Part shown: one piece after another, positions 46,540-59,640 of the stretch
Numbering within the stretch: the first letter of the stretch is position 1
Layout: every line of letters begins with the position of its first letter
Assembly (NCBI GenBank): GCA_014549065.1
Contig: JACDOX010000038.1
Span: forward strand, 62,001-126,000
Reading direction: 5' to 3'
DNA length: 64,000 nt
Origin: Cardinalis cardinalis
Lineage: Eukaryota > Chordata > Aves > Passeriformes > Cardinalidae
Translations under genes and position numbers: made by a program
The notes under the pieces: model-generated
The model's input: only the letters and a program-made list of their open reading frames with translations
Told to the model about the DNA's origin: nothing
Databases searched by the model: none

Positions 46540-47560
46540 TCCTTGTTTGTAAGGCTTATTTTCTACATTCCCGATTACTCTCACTGCTTCCCCCAGTGTC
46601 ATTCTAGTTTGTCCAGACCTTTTGTGAAGTGCTATCCACAGAACTGCAGAGAGATTTTAAGCCTTACCATTGCCCAGCAAAGCACAGAGATTACATCATA
46701 TGCCTTGCAGGCTAAACTCCTATTTATATGCCCAAGTACAGCATTTGCCTCTTTCTCAACAATACACAACCATGTTCAGCTTGTGATCCTCTTTTATCCT
46801 TTCCCCCAATCCTTTTCTGCAGAACTGTGATCTAATTGATCTTTCTCTGCACTGTATTTATGTAGTCTATTGTTCGTGCCAAGGTACAATAGTTTGCACT
46901 TGTCTCTATTGAATTACATCACNCTTTTTCAGTGTACCTCCGGTTTGTCAGGAGCATTATGAATTCTAACCCTGCTCTCCATCAAATTTACAGTCCCCCC
47001 AGCTTTCTGTCATCTTCAAATTTAATATGCAAATTCTACATCAATCACCAAGTCTATTAAAGAAAACATTGAACTGAAATGAGCACAGGACAGACCCTCA
47101 CAGAACTCCAGTCCATTCTCCCTTCCCTTTTGACATTGTTATTCATTTTTGCATGCATTTGTTATTCACTCTCCTCAAGACCTTGTTCCTCTAGATTGCT
47201 ANCAAAGTGTGATAAAAGAGATGAAAAAACCTTACTGGAGTCCAAGTAGATGACACCTTAAGTTTCACCTCTGTNCAAAATGTCTGTTATCCTGTTACAG
47301 AAAGATACAAGGTTGGTCTGACATGATTTGTCCCTAACAAATCCTGGTGGACTTCTACAAGTCTCCATTCATTGTTCAGGTGCTGANGAAGAGTTTGGTT
47401 GATAATTCATTTCATATGCTTTCTTAGAATCAGGGTTAAGCAANAGTGATGCCATAAATCTACAATTCCCGAGCTCCCCTCCCTTCTGCTCCCTCTGATC
47501 TTTTTTGAAGACAGGCATTGATGTTTCTCCAGTGTCTGGCAAATACCAGCTGGGTCAGCT
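46540..47560 (-). mobile_element. Ancient CR1 LINE fragment covering reverse-transcriptase region
   Basis: About 1 kb follows the order of the reverse-complemented CR1 ORF2: gtcattctagtttgtccaga, gaagtgctatccacagaact, cttttctgcagaactgtgat, tttgcacttgtctctattga, agctttctgtcatcttcaaa, gaaaacattgaactgaaatg, ggagtccaagtagatgacac, aaggttggtctgacatgatt, acaaatcctggtgg. These are typical phrases of the old amniote CR1 lineage, so it predates the CR1 copies at 224 and 12738. No open frame survives. It lies in sense orientation to GRIN2B. Confidence 0.8.
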
Positions 47561-47898
47561 TTACACATACAGATTCAATGCAGTGCCTTCAGTGAATGCC
47601 CTTTCTGTAGATTTGCTTTGAAAATTGAGCAGGTTGGGTATGTAATGTGTTGCTGCAACAGGAGAAAGGAGGTTGTTACTAAGCAGTTTAGTCAGTGTAT
47701 CCATGACCCCATCTGCAGCATCTCAACTATTTCAGTCCTTCCTGCCACTCCACGCTCAGTTTTGTCAATATGCCTCTGTCCTGCCAGCAGCATCCCCAGC
47801 TGCTCTGTCCTGCTTACCCTATCCACCCTGTGTGCTCAGCAGGGACTGATGTTAAGCCGATGGCTTGCACCTTTCCTGATATGACAGTTCTCACCCAC

Positions 47899-48457
47899 TG
47901 TCCTGGTTTCAGCTGGGATAAACTTAATTTTCTTGTTATTAGCTGATACAATGCTGTGGTTTTGATTTAGTATAAGAACACTGTTGATAACACACTAATG
48001 TTTTAGTTGCTAAGTAGTGCTTACTTGAAGTCAAGGACTTTTCAGTTTCCCATGCTCTGCCAGCAAACAGGTGCACAAGAAGATTGGGGACAGCACGGCC
48101 AGGACAGCTGATCTGAACAAGCTGAAGGGATATTTCATACCACAGAATGTCANGCCTGGTGTATAAACTGAGAGGAGTTGTTTGGCAGTCATCAGTTGCT
48201 GCTCAGGGATGGGTAGGGCATTGGTCAGCAGGCATTGAGAAATTGTATTGTGCATCACTTGTTTCTCTTNNGTTTTGTTCCTTTCTTTTTTAGATTCCTT
48301 CTTATTTCTATTATTATTATATTTTATTTTAATTATTAAATTGCTTTATCTAAATATATCAGTCTTACCTTTTTCTAACTCTCTTCCTCATCCCACTGGC
48401 AGAGGTCAGNAAGGGACTGCTTGGTGCATAGCTGTTGGCTGGCATTAAACCATAGCA
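47899..48457 (+). mobile_element. Solo LTR of an avian endogenous retrovirus
   Basis: Begins TGTCCTGGTTTCAGCTGGGA and ends ATTAAACCATAGCA, giving the canonical TG...CA termini. The interior matches a widespread avian ERV LTR pattern: gttgataacacactaatgtt, agtcaaggacttttcagttt, gccaggacagctgatctgaa. A TATA box (TATAAA, 48162-48167) and a polyadenylation-type ATTAAA (48335-48340) are in the expected order. Flanking pentamers cccac and tccac differ at one position, consistent with an old 5-bp target duplication. No internal gag-pol-env sequence is present, so it is a recombined solo LTR, antisense to GRIN2B. Confidence 0.88.
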
Positions 48458-49077
48458 TCCACTCTTCCTCCTCCTTCTCCATCTCTTCTGAGACATTTCA
48501 ACCCTGACTTCCTGCTCTCTCCTGCACCCATAGCTGTGTCAGTGCATCTTTCACCTCAATAAACGCAGCTAATCCTGGGTAGGCAACAAGTTGTGAAATG
48601 TTCCAGTGTGAAAACCCAAGCTGTGGAAACCCAGGAGGTGATCTGAGGCCTGCTACACTTGTTCCAGTTTCAGCAGAGGACAGGTTGGACAGCAGTGATC
48701 AGGGAATAACCCACTGGAGGAAGAAAGCAACTGAACTGTGCTCTGGTGTGACAAGTGGAAGTCAACAGCAGGCACAAGTTCTGTGCTGGAAGAAGTGAAG
48801 GAGTTGAGACAACTGGAGAAAGGAAGTTTCTCTAGAACTACTGAGAGATCAATTAACTGGTGTGCTGGGGAAACAGTGCTGTTCCANCAATGAGCTGTGA
48901 TGGGCAAAATAGCATTTTCATGTACTAAATACCATGTGCACTCTTCAGTGCAGACAAGGACTCAGGCGCTCATCAATTATTGAGCTTGCTTGAAAAGGCA
49001 TTTAGGAGAACTGCACAAGAGGCCAGTCTGCAGTTCTACCTCAGTCCCAACTGGGCTGCTCTTAGCAACCCAGCCAG

Positions 49078-49141
49078 TGAGAAGGAAAGAGAAAGGTGGA
49101 GGGAGAGAAGGAAGTAAGAACAGAGAGAGAAGAGGGCAGAG
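49078..49141 (+). repeat. Purine-rich tract
   Basis: About 64 bp, nearly all A/G on the plus strand (gagaaggaaagagaaaggtg and following), with a few interruptions. Confidence 0.7.
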
Positions 49142-52100
49142 CCTTTCCCTTGCCAGAGGAAATCGTGTGTGGTGCAGAAAAGGCCTCTTTGATGCCCCCC
49201 ATAGTATCACCCATGTAGTATAAGCCTTTTCCTTCCAGAGCAATTCTTGTTTTCAGGATGCAGCCCAGACGCTCTGAGGCCAGCTCCAGGACTGCAGAGA
49301 AGTCCTTGGGGTGGAGTCAGATAGAGCCAAGGACCCATCCTTGCCTCAGCAAGCACTGTTACTANGTCCTGAGCACTGCCCTGCCCCAGACCTCAATGGA
49401 CTTCACAGCTTTAGGAAGAGCTGCCACAGACTATGGCATGGCTCAGTGAGCTACGAAACATCTGATGCTCCTTTGTGCCAATGACCATTTAGGGAAAAGC
49501 ACAGACAGCCTTTACCCCTAATGAGGTGCCAACATTTAAACACCCACCCCATCTATCAAACACATTTTCACATGGGGATGTGANAGAAGATTCTCCTAAC
49601 AGCACAAGCCCATGCATCCACTGCACTTCACCAGGAATGCTGNCTATAGCCAGCAATTAATCTTCACCATTGTTTTGGATATGAAGCACAACTCTCCAGA
49701 AAATCGCATGTCTAGGTGCAGCTCTCTCAGGAGATCCACAGCTGATTGTGCTTTCAAAAAGAGAAAATGAGAAGAAATCTCAAGGAACAGCTGCAATCTC
49801 AAGGAACATTCACTCACAATCACGCAGAATGTTTCTATTTGTGAACTAGATTTCCTTGGATGTGAAACGTCACTCAAGCCACATAACAAGCATGAAGCTA
49901 AAATTTTATCAACCACAGAATTATACTAGCGCTAAAAAGTGTTTCTTTATTAAAAAGAGGGATTTTTTTCTTCACAGTAATAGAGTGTGAAAAATACTTA
50001 GTAAAGTCAAATTCTAAATGCTTTTTTTTTTCCAAGATTTTTGTTACAGTTTTGAGATTTTAAAGAAATGTTGGGTCAAGCACATACAGAATAAGAATAT
50101 TTTGGATTACCTTGATCCTCAAAAGGCAGAGCTTTCTCAGCTAGGAGATTGTAGATGACTAGATGCAATTGCAGAAGACCACACTAGAATCAAATGGTTT
50201 ACAATTCAGAAAAGAAAGAAAGTCTTATGTTTTGAATCTGGAGTCTTTAAAAAGCGGCTACAAATTTGTTCAAATTTATTTCTATTAGTGTCTCATTTAC
50301 CATCACACATACATGCTTTTGGGACCTAGGAAAAGCCTCTCCACAAACTAGAGTGCGAGATTATGGAATTTGCTGTCGTAGCGCAACAACAGGGAACACG
50401 GCTTGATGCTGAAGGAAGGACTGAGTACTCCCAGGTTTAGAAAACACTCCAAAAGTTGCAATGGCAATGATTAGAAAGAAGCAAAGACAAAGAAACTTGT
50501 ATTTACAGGAGTGGTAAAAACTCTTGTGGTCAATCAAGAGGGAAAGAAGCGACGGTGGCTTTCGGCCCTGCACACACACATAACAAGGCAGTGCTCTGGA
50601 CTGGCATACACTGCAAGGACCAACATCTCTTAACTCCCACTTAGAAACACACACAGGACCACTACACTTCCATACCTACCCTGTTAAGCCCAACCATCCA
50701 TATACTGATCTGCAACTTTCTGCAGACATCAAACACCACTCGCCTATGCTCCTCAAAGAGCAACATGCAAAATTTTTTCTGCCCTACAGCACCTCACAGA
50801 CACATCATATCCTGGAAACGCTGCAAAAATGATCAAGATTCACATCCAGCACCAACCACTGCCTGCTCACAGCCATGGTGAGGTTTGTTTCTAGGCTTAC
50901 ATTTGGTGTATTGGGTGCAGAAGCAGACAAAACCCAGAAGCCAGCCTGGATGGTAAGTGTAAAGCAGAACACAACATTGCAAACTTCCACACTTGGCATT
51001 TTGGTTGCCTGAGACCTTTGGCCATTAAACAGAAGTCTCAGACTGCAATCAAAACAAGATAATAAAGATAATAGAAAAAAATATTACCTCAAAACTAAAA
51101 ACTAAGACTATTTTCCCTGAAGAGATAACATTCATTCAATTATGTTTAAGCCATTCTACAAGTAAATCTACCTCTGCTGACTGTCCTGGCCTATAGGGAA
51201 CTCTGAAAGAACACAGCTTTGAAAATAGAATTATGCCAGAAAAATGCTTGTCCCTAGAACAGTTTTATTTCTTTCCCTGGGCTCCAGAGGGCCACACACT
51301 TCAAATATCCAAGGGACAAAGCCTTATACATGAAGTCCAAATCACTGGACACTGAAATTAGTCCACTGGCATTCTAACAGTTCTCAGCATCTGTGGAGGA
51401 GCCTGGAAGGACAGCCTGAAGATGCAACTCACTCAGCTCACCAGAAAGCAGAAGCAGTCCTGCCTTGCTACTGAAAAAATGGGACATTATGTCTTGAGCC
51501 ACTCTGAGGTTTCCCACATCATTTATTGCCCACATTAAAACACTACCTGCTGTGGAGATGTTACACTTCTACCCATGAGCAGAAAAATCTGTAGCACAGA
51601 GCAGAGGTTTCATAGCAGCTGCTGAAAGAAACTCCACTTTTTCTGATTGTCAGTGAAAGNCCCTTGATCTGTCTTCACCACGAAGTTAAGTGGCAGGGAT
51701 GTTGGACTGAAGGAGATGTTTAGGATTTACCATGTTCTTTCAAGAAGTACTTCTCTCTACCACCTCTTTCTCTTGCCACAGTTTAATTTCAGCTGCCATT
51801 TCTCAAAATACATCTTCCTCAGCAGTCAGGAAAATTGGCTCCTGTGTTCAGGGGAGGGATGGAAAATTGTCACAAGGACAGCTCCACCTCTCCTTCCTTG
51901 GCTCCTCTTGGGGAGTTTGTGCACAGATTTAAGAATGAATTGGTCTACACCACATGCCATCCATCCCAGGCTGCAGGGGTACTACAAGAAGGACCTAGAA
52001 CAATCAAGCATCACCCTTTCAGAGGCAACTGCCCCCTTACAGTGTTGCATTAAAAACTGCTGTTGTAAAAGAGGTAGTAAGAAAAATAACACTTGTCCAC

Positions 52101-54552
52101 AGCCACAAGCCAGAAGATCATTGGTAGTTAGCATGANACAGAGAATTACAAGATGTCAAAATTTCCCTATTCTCAAGTAAACTAATTTGTTGGGAATGGC
52201 GGTACAGAAGAAATTCTCATTCTGGGACAATAAATATTGAACAAATTTATCCCAGAAATACGCCCCTTTGGAAACTGTGCTGTCAAAAGACTGTGAATGG
52301 AATTCAAAGCAAATAAAATCGTGTCTTCTCTGGGGGGAATTTAGAAAAAAATATCATCACAGACAGTTTTAGTGAACTGCAGCAAAACCCTTTAGGGGTT
52401 TGCTCTGAATGTGGCAAACTGCAAGAGGTAAGGGACACTTTCTCCGAAGAGAAGCCAGAAAAAGAAGGACAAGTAGTTTATTAGCCAACAAGAATGCGCC
52501 AGGCACCATAGATGTAAGATTTGCCAAACATCATAAGATCATTAGGTTTATTTACTTCCCATTCTGTATTGTGAATTATTTCAATCTCTCCAAGTGCAAT
52601 AGCAATAAAATTGAAAAACATCCATAGAAACACTTCCAATTAACACAAGGTCAGAAAAATTACATTAGAGACCTCCACAGCCCATAAAGAAGAAAAACAT
52701 CTCAGAAACAGCCTCAGCAAGCAGGCAAGGCAGTGCAACTTGTCATAAAGGTCAGCGACCTTTTGCCTGTGTTTTACAAAGAGCACGGAAGAAAGCATCA
52801 GTGTCTAGCAACCTATGTGAGTACCACACCACCTGTAAGCTACATGCACAAACCTGATTTCAATCCAGGCTGAAAGATAAACCTATGAAAGACTGAGCAT
52901 GCAAAGCCACAGAGGGCTCTGAAGAACAGATTCAGTACCTTCAGTTGCACCAGAAACACAAAACAAGGTAGATCTACCCCTGAAAAATACGTGTACCGTA
53001 GGGTCAGTGTATGAGCACTACCCAGTGAAATATCTCTAAGCTCTCTATGACTTTGGCACAGGCTCCTGTACACCCCGTAGCAAGAGAACTAGTGACTGCA
53101 GTAAGAAGGGAACAAAACACAAAAAGTAAAATAAAAAAATATGTTTTTAAACAGCTGTGGTGCTATGTCTTGTCTGCATGTCCAACACAAAATAGATGGG
53201 ACACTCTGGTACCGGGAGATCAGCCATCCAGTCTCATTTCATGGGCAAATTGGAACATTGTCTAGTGCTTTTCTGAGTTCTTGCAGTCTCTTCCAGCCAA
53301 GTCTNAGCCTTGAAAATGACCAAAACCAGATGCTGNTNACACTCACATGGAAGNCTTATCCCCCAGATCAACCACCCTTGTAGAGATAAGCAATTACCTT
53401 AAACTACCCTGGAGCTGAAGTGAACAGAACGGAGGTGTTAATGAAAACCTTGTGTCTGACTCAGCAACTGGATCATGGTAATTACAACCTTCACAGCTTC
53501 CCTGTTCCCAAACCTAAGCTGAAACAGGTGAAAAAAATCAGAGATTTTTCAGATCTACTTCTACACAGGCAACTCAGAAACTACCTTCACCTGCAAGGAA
53601 ACTCTCTGACAGGCGGGGAGATAAAGGGAGAGGTCATCAACTTTGGGAGACAGGTGTTTGCAGTATCTCTTAAAGCTTCTCACAGAAGGCTGGTAACCTG
53701 TCTCCTTCTCTTTCTATAGAGGCCATGGTGATGTCAGAAAATCCTTGAAGTCAGTTCCAGTTTCCATTGCTGTCAGTGCTGCGCTGCAGGTAGATTGTTG
53801 ACTGCCCACGTGTCAGTATTCAGTTCACTGCTCTGCAAAGTACTGCAGAAACAGATGACCAGTAACTGCAAAATTTCAAGCAGAAATAACCTTGGCTTAG
53901 TCTCTTCCCCAGGATACACGTTTGTAATCAAGGATGCAGTCAATTTTCTTTCAACACAGATCTCATGAGAGTCCTTTATTTTAAACCTTCCCACCTCTTC
54001 CCCCTTTTCTTGGCTATCTTCCTTTTCTGACTTTGCTGAGCTCTCCATGACAATCTGTCCACCACTGTGACAATGTTGGGAGAACATGAAAAGACTTCCT
54101 CAGCATGTGCATCTCACATTGAGAACCAGGCAAGAACTGCTGTCCCAACCTACCAGCAGACAGAGATTGTGCTTGTGCCCTAGAAAGAGGGGCTGGGGTC
54201 AGGAACTGCAGTACCATTTTTACAGCATCAATATAGCTCAGAATAGTCTGGTTTGCAGCAACAGAAGTGGGAGAGAGCAGAAGGCAGCAAGGAACAGACA
54301 CATACTTTGCATGTCACTATAGAGAATCGTGTCTGAGTGGTCTGTGAAAGAGGCCTTTCAAGAACAGAACACCTCTTTTTTGCTTTAATTTTTAGGAACC
54401 ATCTTGCAAAGTTGTGATGCTGTCTAAATATTTATCTCTTATTCTTGTATCTCCTTCCAATAATTTCTGTATACTTCCTGCCACACAGCTGTGCCCATAT
54501 TCACCACACCCTTCATAAGCCCTCAACAGGGTTCACAGTTTCAGATTTGGCC

Positions 54553-54690
54553 AGGATCATGGAATGGATTGAGTTGGAAGAGACTTTGAAGATCCTCCAG
54601 TCCCAAACCCCCTGCCACGGGCAGGGACACCTTGCACTAGACCAGGCTTCTCAAAGCCCCATCCAACTGTCCTTGAACACTTTCAGTTCA
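54553..54690 (-). mobile_element. Short CR1 LINE 3' fragment
   Basis: atcatggaatggattgagtt, ccccctgccacgggcaggga, caccttgcactagaccaggc and tctcaaagccccatccaact match the reverse complement of the last part of avian CR1. It is strongly 5'-truncated. Confidence 0.88.
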
Positions 54691-55196
54691 AGGATCTCAG
54701 CCTTGAACTGATTTCCATCTCTAGCTTTTTTCCTCAGAAACCAAGGTTTGGTTATTCCATCAGCATCTGCACAACTTTGCATTTATCATTGCAGAACTTT
54801 CTGGAGCAGAGAGAGATGATAATTTCCTCTGAAGGAGGTACAGTGGCTAAAAGTATGTTCTTTTTTTAATACCAGAATCATCTGGTTCGTGTTTCTGGCT
54901 TCCTGAAGCACACAAAAATATCCATTTGAATAGAAATGAGAGGAGGTCCCTGACTTCTGCTGCTGAAAATTTCAAAATAGTAGTCAAAAATCTGAGACAA
55001 AAAAACAAAACAAACCAAAACAAAATTTGCCCATTTATAGCCATAAAAGACTCAACAGTGTCACTTTTCAATCATTCAGGCTTCTCAAAAAAGTTAGGGT
55101 GTCTCAATGAAAACAGGCACTTTAAAAAAAAAATACTAATTTTCCACCAAAAAAACTTTCATAAGTTTTCCTGCAAGTTAATTCCATACAAGTTGC

Positions 55197-56213
55197 TTTA
55201 GGCCAGAGTAACTCAAATATATGTGTTTGCAATGTAGGCCTCTTACCCAGGGCCTACACTTAAGTATTGTAACAAATCAGCATCAACAGCTCTTCAGGTT
55301 ACNTATCGCTGTGACAAAGCCCCAGTGAGCAGGACAGGCAAACCAGTGCTTCCAGGATAACAGCCACACTTCCATAATGTGAATATCTTCATTATATCCC
55401 TTTTGGTCCATTTCTCTACAAGGAATCATACTTAACAGTTTGCCTTCATGGGATAATTTACCAGCAGAAGCCATACTAATTGAGAAGTCCTCAGCTTGAA
55501 GTCTCTGCCTGACTTTCTATCATCCCTTTAGAAAACCTCCACTGCCTTTCACTTCAACTTCGCATATCTGTACTTGTCTCAGGGACAGCAACTGAGGTGG
55601 GACAGAGCACCCAGCACAAGGGCAGAAAGCNTGGGATTCATCTTCACCTTGCATCCTTTTTTATCCACTTTGATTCTGGATGCATAGCACAGCAAGTCAA
55701 ATAGCAACCTGCCATCATTCTCCTGCTGCTGGCTCTACAGAAAGCTTCAACAGTCCCCACGGCCCCCTATCCATTCTGATGCCAGAACTGACATCCAATA
55801 CCCCCAAATTCTGTTTTTGCCCACTGCTCCCCACTTCTGCTCTCCATGGTTCTCCCTGTGCCCTTCACATGTGCCACTTAGTCTCCGAGGGCTTCTCCCG
55901 ANCCATCTTCTGACCTTCCCACAGGCCCACCTATGTGACCCTTGAGCCTCTTCTGAAGTGTCCCCTGCAGTGCCCCTTCTGCTGCAGCAGCCCTGAGGGA
56001 ATGTGAACCCTTCCTGGGGGATAGGCCATCCCAGCAGCCAGCCCTGTGCTGCCCAGAGGAGTCTGTGGGCACACACAGCTTATCCAGGACCTCGGGAATG
56101 TCGTGCCAACAGAGCAACAGCATTTGTGAAGCAGAGAGGCGACCCACAAGACCCACACTCGTCCTAACTGAGCCTGTTTAGGCCAGAGTAACTCAAATAC
56201 TCTGAGCCTGTTT
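55197..56213. repeat. 23-bp direct repeat pair, with a 12-bp duplication at the second copy
   Basis: TTTA followed by GGCCAGAGTAACTCAAATA occurs exactly at 55197-55219 and at 56177-56199. The second copy sits between two copies of CTGAGCCTGTTT (56168-56179 and 56202-56213). No recognisable mobile element lies between the two 23-bp copies. Confidence 0.85.
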
Positions 56214-59200
56214 GAGGTTGGAATTTTCAGGCTCTCTCTGTGGCAGAGGAAGCAAAGGTGCTTTTGAGCAGGGCTGACCTTTAGGCACTTTGAACTGCTG
56301 ACTGGAAGAGTCAGTCTTGTGACTGGTCACTGGTCCAGCCTCACAAATTTCCCTTCCCTTTTCCTGGGATCCCAAGCTCTGAGCCTGCTCAGGAGCAGTG
56401 CTGTCAAGCAGCATCCCAGGTACCAGCAAGGCTTTGTGCTAAGCTCCCCTGTGAGACAGTGCTTGGAGGTCCTGCTTTCCTCAGCTGCCTTCATCATCCA
56501 CATCCTCTGCCTACTCCTGCAGGCACTGCACAGAAAAGGCNAAGGCCTCTTTTCTGGAGCAGGACTTGAAAATGCCTAATCTTTAGTTCACATTTCCTTC
56601 ATTTCAGATCCCAGCTGAAATCACGCGGAACTTTTTCCCTCCCTTACCTACCCCTTTCACTGCCCTCTGTCAGAATTATTCAGCTCTCTGAAGCATTACC
56701 AGATACACTATGTAGAAAAGATATGGCAGAAGAAATTAAATAGTATTGTTAGGTATCTATAATTACCCCAAGTAATTTTTTTCCACAGTGCAGCAATTTG
56801 AAATCTCTCACAGCACTCTCTCTTTGGAAAGCAGATGTTGACCATGTCAGCTGTGTGCTAAGAATGCATTTTCATGAGTTGCATTTCTTGGAATTTGCAA
56901 AGTGATGGTGGTGGCAGAGGGGGATGATTCTGGAAAATTCCACCCGTGCAGGCACAAAACAGGCAGTGCAGAGACCTGTCAGCCTCCTCAGGGCACCAGG
57001 GGTTTCTCAGCCCTCTCTCTCTCTGACATGGCACCAACTGGGCCTGCCCCTGTCAAGCAAAGGAAATTTCTTCTACATTCCTGCCCATAGGAAGGCAGGC
57101 AGGGCTGCTGGGGGAAGAGCACATCTGGGAAAGGGAGGGTTTCTCCTGGGGTGGGGGGAGATTTGTGCTGCTCTCCCTCTAGAGAAACACATACAGACAT
57201 GGAACAACGAAAATAAAAAATCTGGTGTATATCTCTGCTATCAGCTCCTCTCCATCTCTCTCCCATGTGGTCTGTCCGGTCCCATAGTCAACAGTTACAG
57301 CAACCAAGCTCCCAGCTCATCCATCAGACTGCTGTTCTGTATCTTCTAAAAGAACCCACTCCTCCCTGGTACTANATTTAAATGCACTTTTGCTCTACCC
57401 TCTGCCTTCCATTACTCTTTAATTACATTCCCTTGGACTGTCTTAAAGAAGTCCTTCATTTTCTCATTGAATATTTCCTTCAAACACTTGCAGGAAATTA
57501 TCATACTCCCTATCTAGCAAACATATATATTTGGGGAAAACCTACCCTCTAGAACCAGGCAAAGGTCCAGTGAGACACAGGTGAGCCAGAGAAAATAGGT
57601 TTTAACTAAAGTTCAAGTAACATTGCCCAATAAACCCTGGGAATTCTTTAGAGTGTTTATTTGAGATAGGGGACTTCTTAATGGAGGAAGTTCCTAGTGC
57701 CAATTTCACTACACTATGCTGTTTTAATTCTTATTTATTTATAAGACAGTGTCTCCATTAGTCCCAGGCTGGAACAAGGTGTCTGGGCAATGAGCAGGAA
57801 AATTTATACACACACAGAACTTATTCTGGACCCAAACAGGAGACACAGCATGGAGAGGACAAACGTTCAAATAGAGACACAGGGAGTTCTCTATGGGTCT
57901 GTTCCTCAGCCTTTCCAAAAACTGAGACCTCAAACAGCAGTAACCTGTAAGAAAAGGAACAGGGCATGAACCTGGTGGAAACTACAAATGCAGGCTGATC
58001 TATACACACAGGACAAGCTCAAGNAAAGCAGCTGTCCACAGGTAGCCCCTGTCAAAGGCGAAAAAAGCTACAGAAATGAGATGCTGCCATAATCCCAGCA
58101 GTCTTTACTAAGCAAACATAATTTAACGCAGCAATACAAAGAACTCTGGCCTCGGTGAAAATGAGCACACATCTAAGAAGAAAAGCAAATAGTTCCCACT
58201 TCTAAAAAAGAACAAAACTAAAGCACTCGCTGAAAGAAGTGACCTGAGCAATCCTGAATTCTTAAAACATCCAGATGATGCTTAGAGCAAACAGTTAACT
58301 CAGTGTGCTGGAGCTGATCTCCAGCAGCAGCCTGCAGAATGGACTCTCTGTTACTTCCAGATCTCCCAGCTTGGATGNTGAGACTGTTGTATGACACTGT
58401 TTAGACCGGAAAACTTGCAGCACATCTCTGCTGTCCAGCACTGCACCCAATAGAAGTTGATTTGCCAGCAAAGACTATTTCCTCTAAAGAAACACATGAT
58501 TAAATAAACCAGGATGGATCTAAGGGGAGAACAAAAAGATGTGCAACACCTGTNAGCATTTACATTTCACTCTGCAGTTTCTCCAGTCACGTAAGTGCCC
58601 ACACTTCATGCTTCAGCACTGACCAAAATGTTGCTCTGATGAAGCTGTTCAAAAAAAGATTTTTCAAAGCAAAATACAAACAATTGAAAAAAATTAAAAA
58701 TGAAAGATATTACTTCAATCCATACCCAGGTATTTCTTCTATCTAAACCCAAGCTTGTTTGCTTTTTAGAATTTTCCACTAACCAAACTCAGTCATTCAA
58801 GTCATTCAACACACACAAAAAAATGTCCTTTACCAGATATGAATAATAAAAGTGATGGAAATTTGGATCGGGACACACACCTGCAGAGACACTTCACGTG
58901 CTCACTAGCAATGAAGTATCAATTTAAAAAATAAAACAAACTATAAAATCCCAGTCCCCCAGGCTAGACCTCTCTCATGAGAGGTGACAGAGACCACAGT
59001 TTAAGCCTCCATTCTGATTCAGGCTGAAATGATCTAAATACAGTTTTCACGCTGCCTAGTATCTGTCCTTACTGTTTGCCTGATGGGGCTCTGGGCTCTG
59101 GGGGAAGGTGCTGCCATTTTCTCCTCCACATCACCTTTGTGAATGGTACCTAAAGGCTACATGAAAACACCAAGATGTCCTTTTCCATTTAGAGCAATAA

Positions 59201-59549
59201 AACTTCAAAAGGAATCCTTGATATCTGGTCAAAATTAATATTTTCATTGATCCTGAACTATATTTTTTCACACTCAGTTGTTCTTCCCATCATATTTCTG
59301 AGGCTTGGGCATTATCATCTGGAAAGAGAAGGACACAGGTCTTATCACTCCTCTTATTTAATGATCAATGTCATTTTCCCCACAAACAGACTTTGTGGAC
59401 AAAGTTGGCCAGAATCTAATTTAAAATTCCTCGCCACCTTCTGTTTGAGACTCGGGTTCCTTACTTNACATGGTTGTGCAGTGCTATTTTGCATCATTAA
59501 ACAGCCTAACCCCATTCCACCACACGAGCAGCTGAATGTTACTCATAGT

Positions 59550-59640
59550 GAAATGCTGTCTCTATGTTAATTTTGCAAAGTGCTTGGGATCCTTCTCGAA
59601 GGAAGGAACAATAGAAATGTAAGTCATTATCGTGTACAGG
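59550..59640 (+). repeat. Likely ancient SINE / CR1-L3-type 3' tail
   Basis: gcaaagtgcttgggatcctt, ctcgaaggaaggaacaatag and aaatgtaagtcattatc match, with divergence, an old amniote element tail in which a gtgctttgggatcctt block precedes a tataaatg-type end and an ATT-rich tail. Confidence 0.5.
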
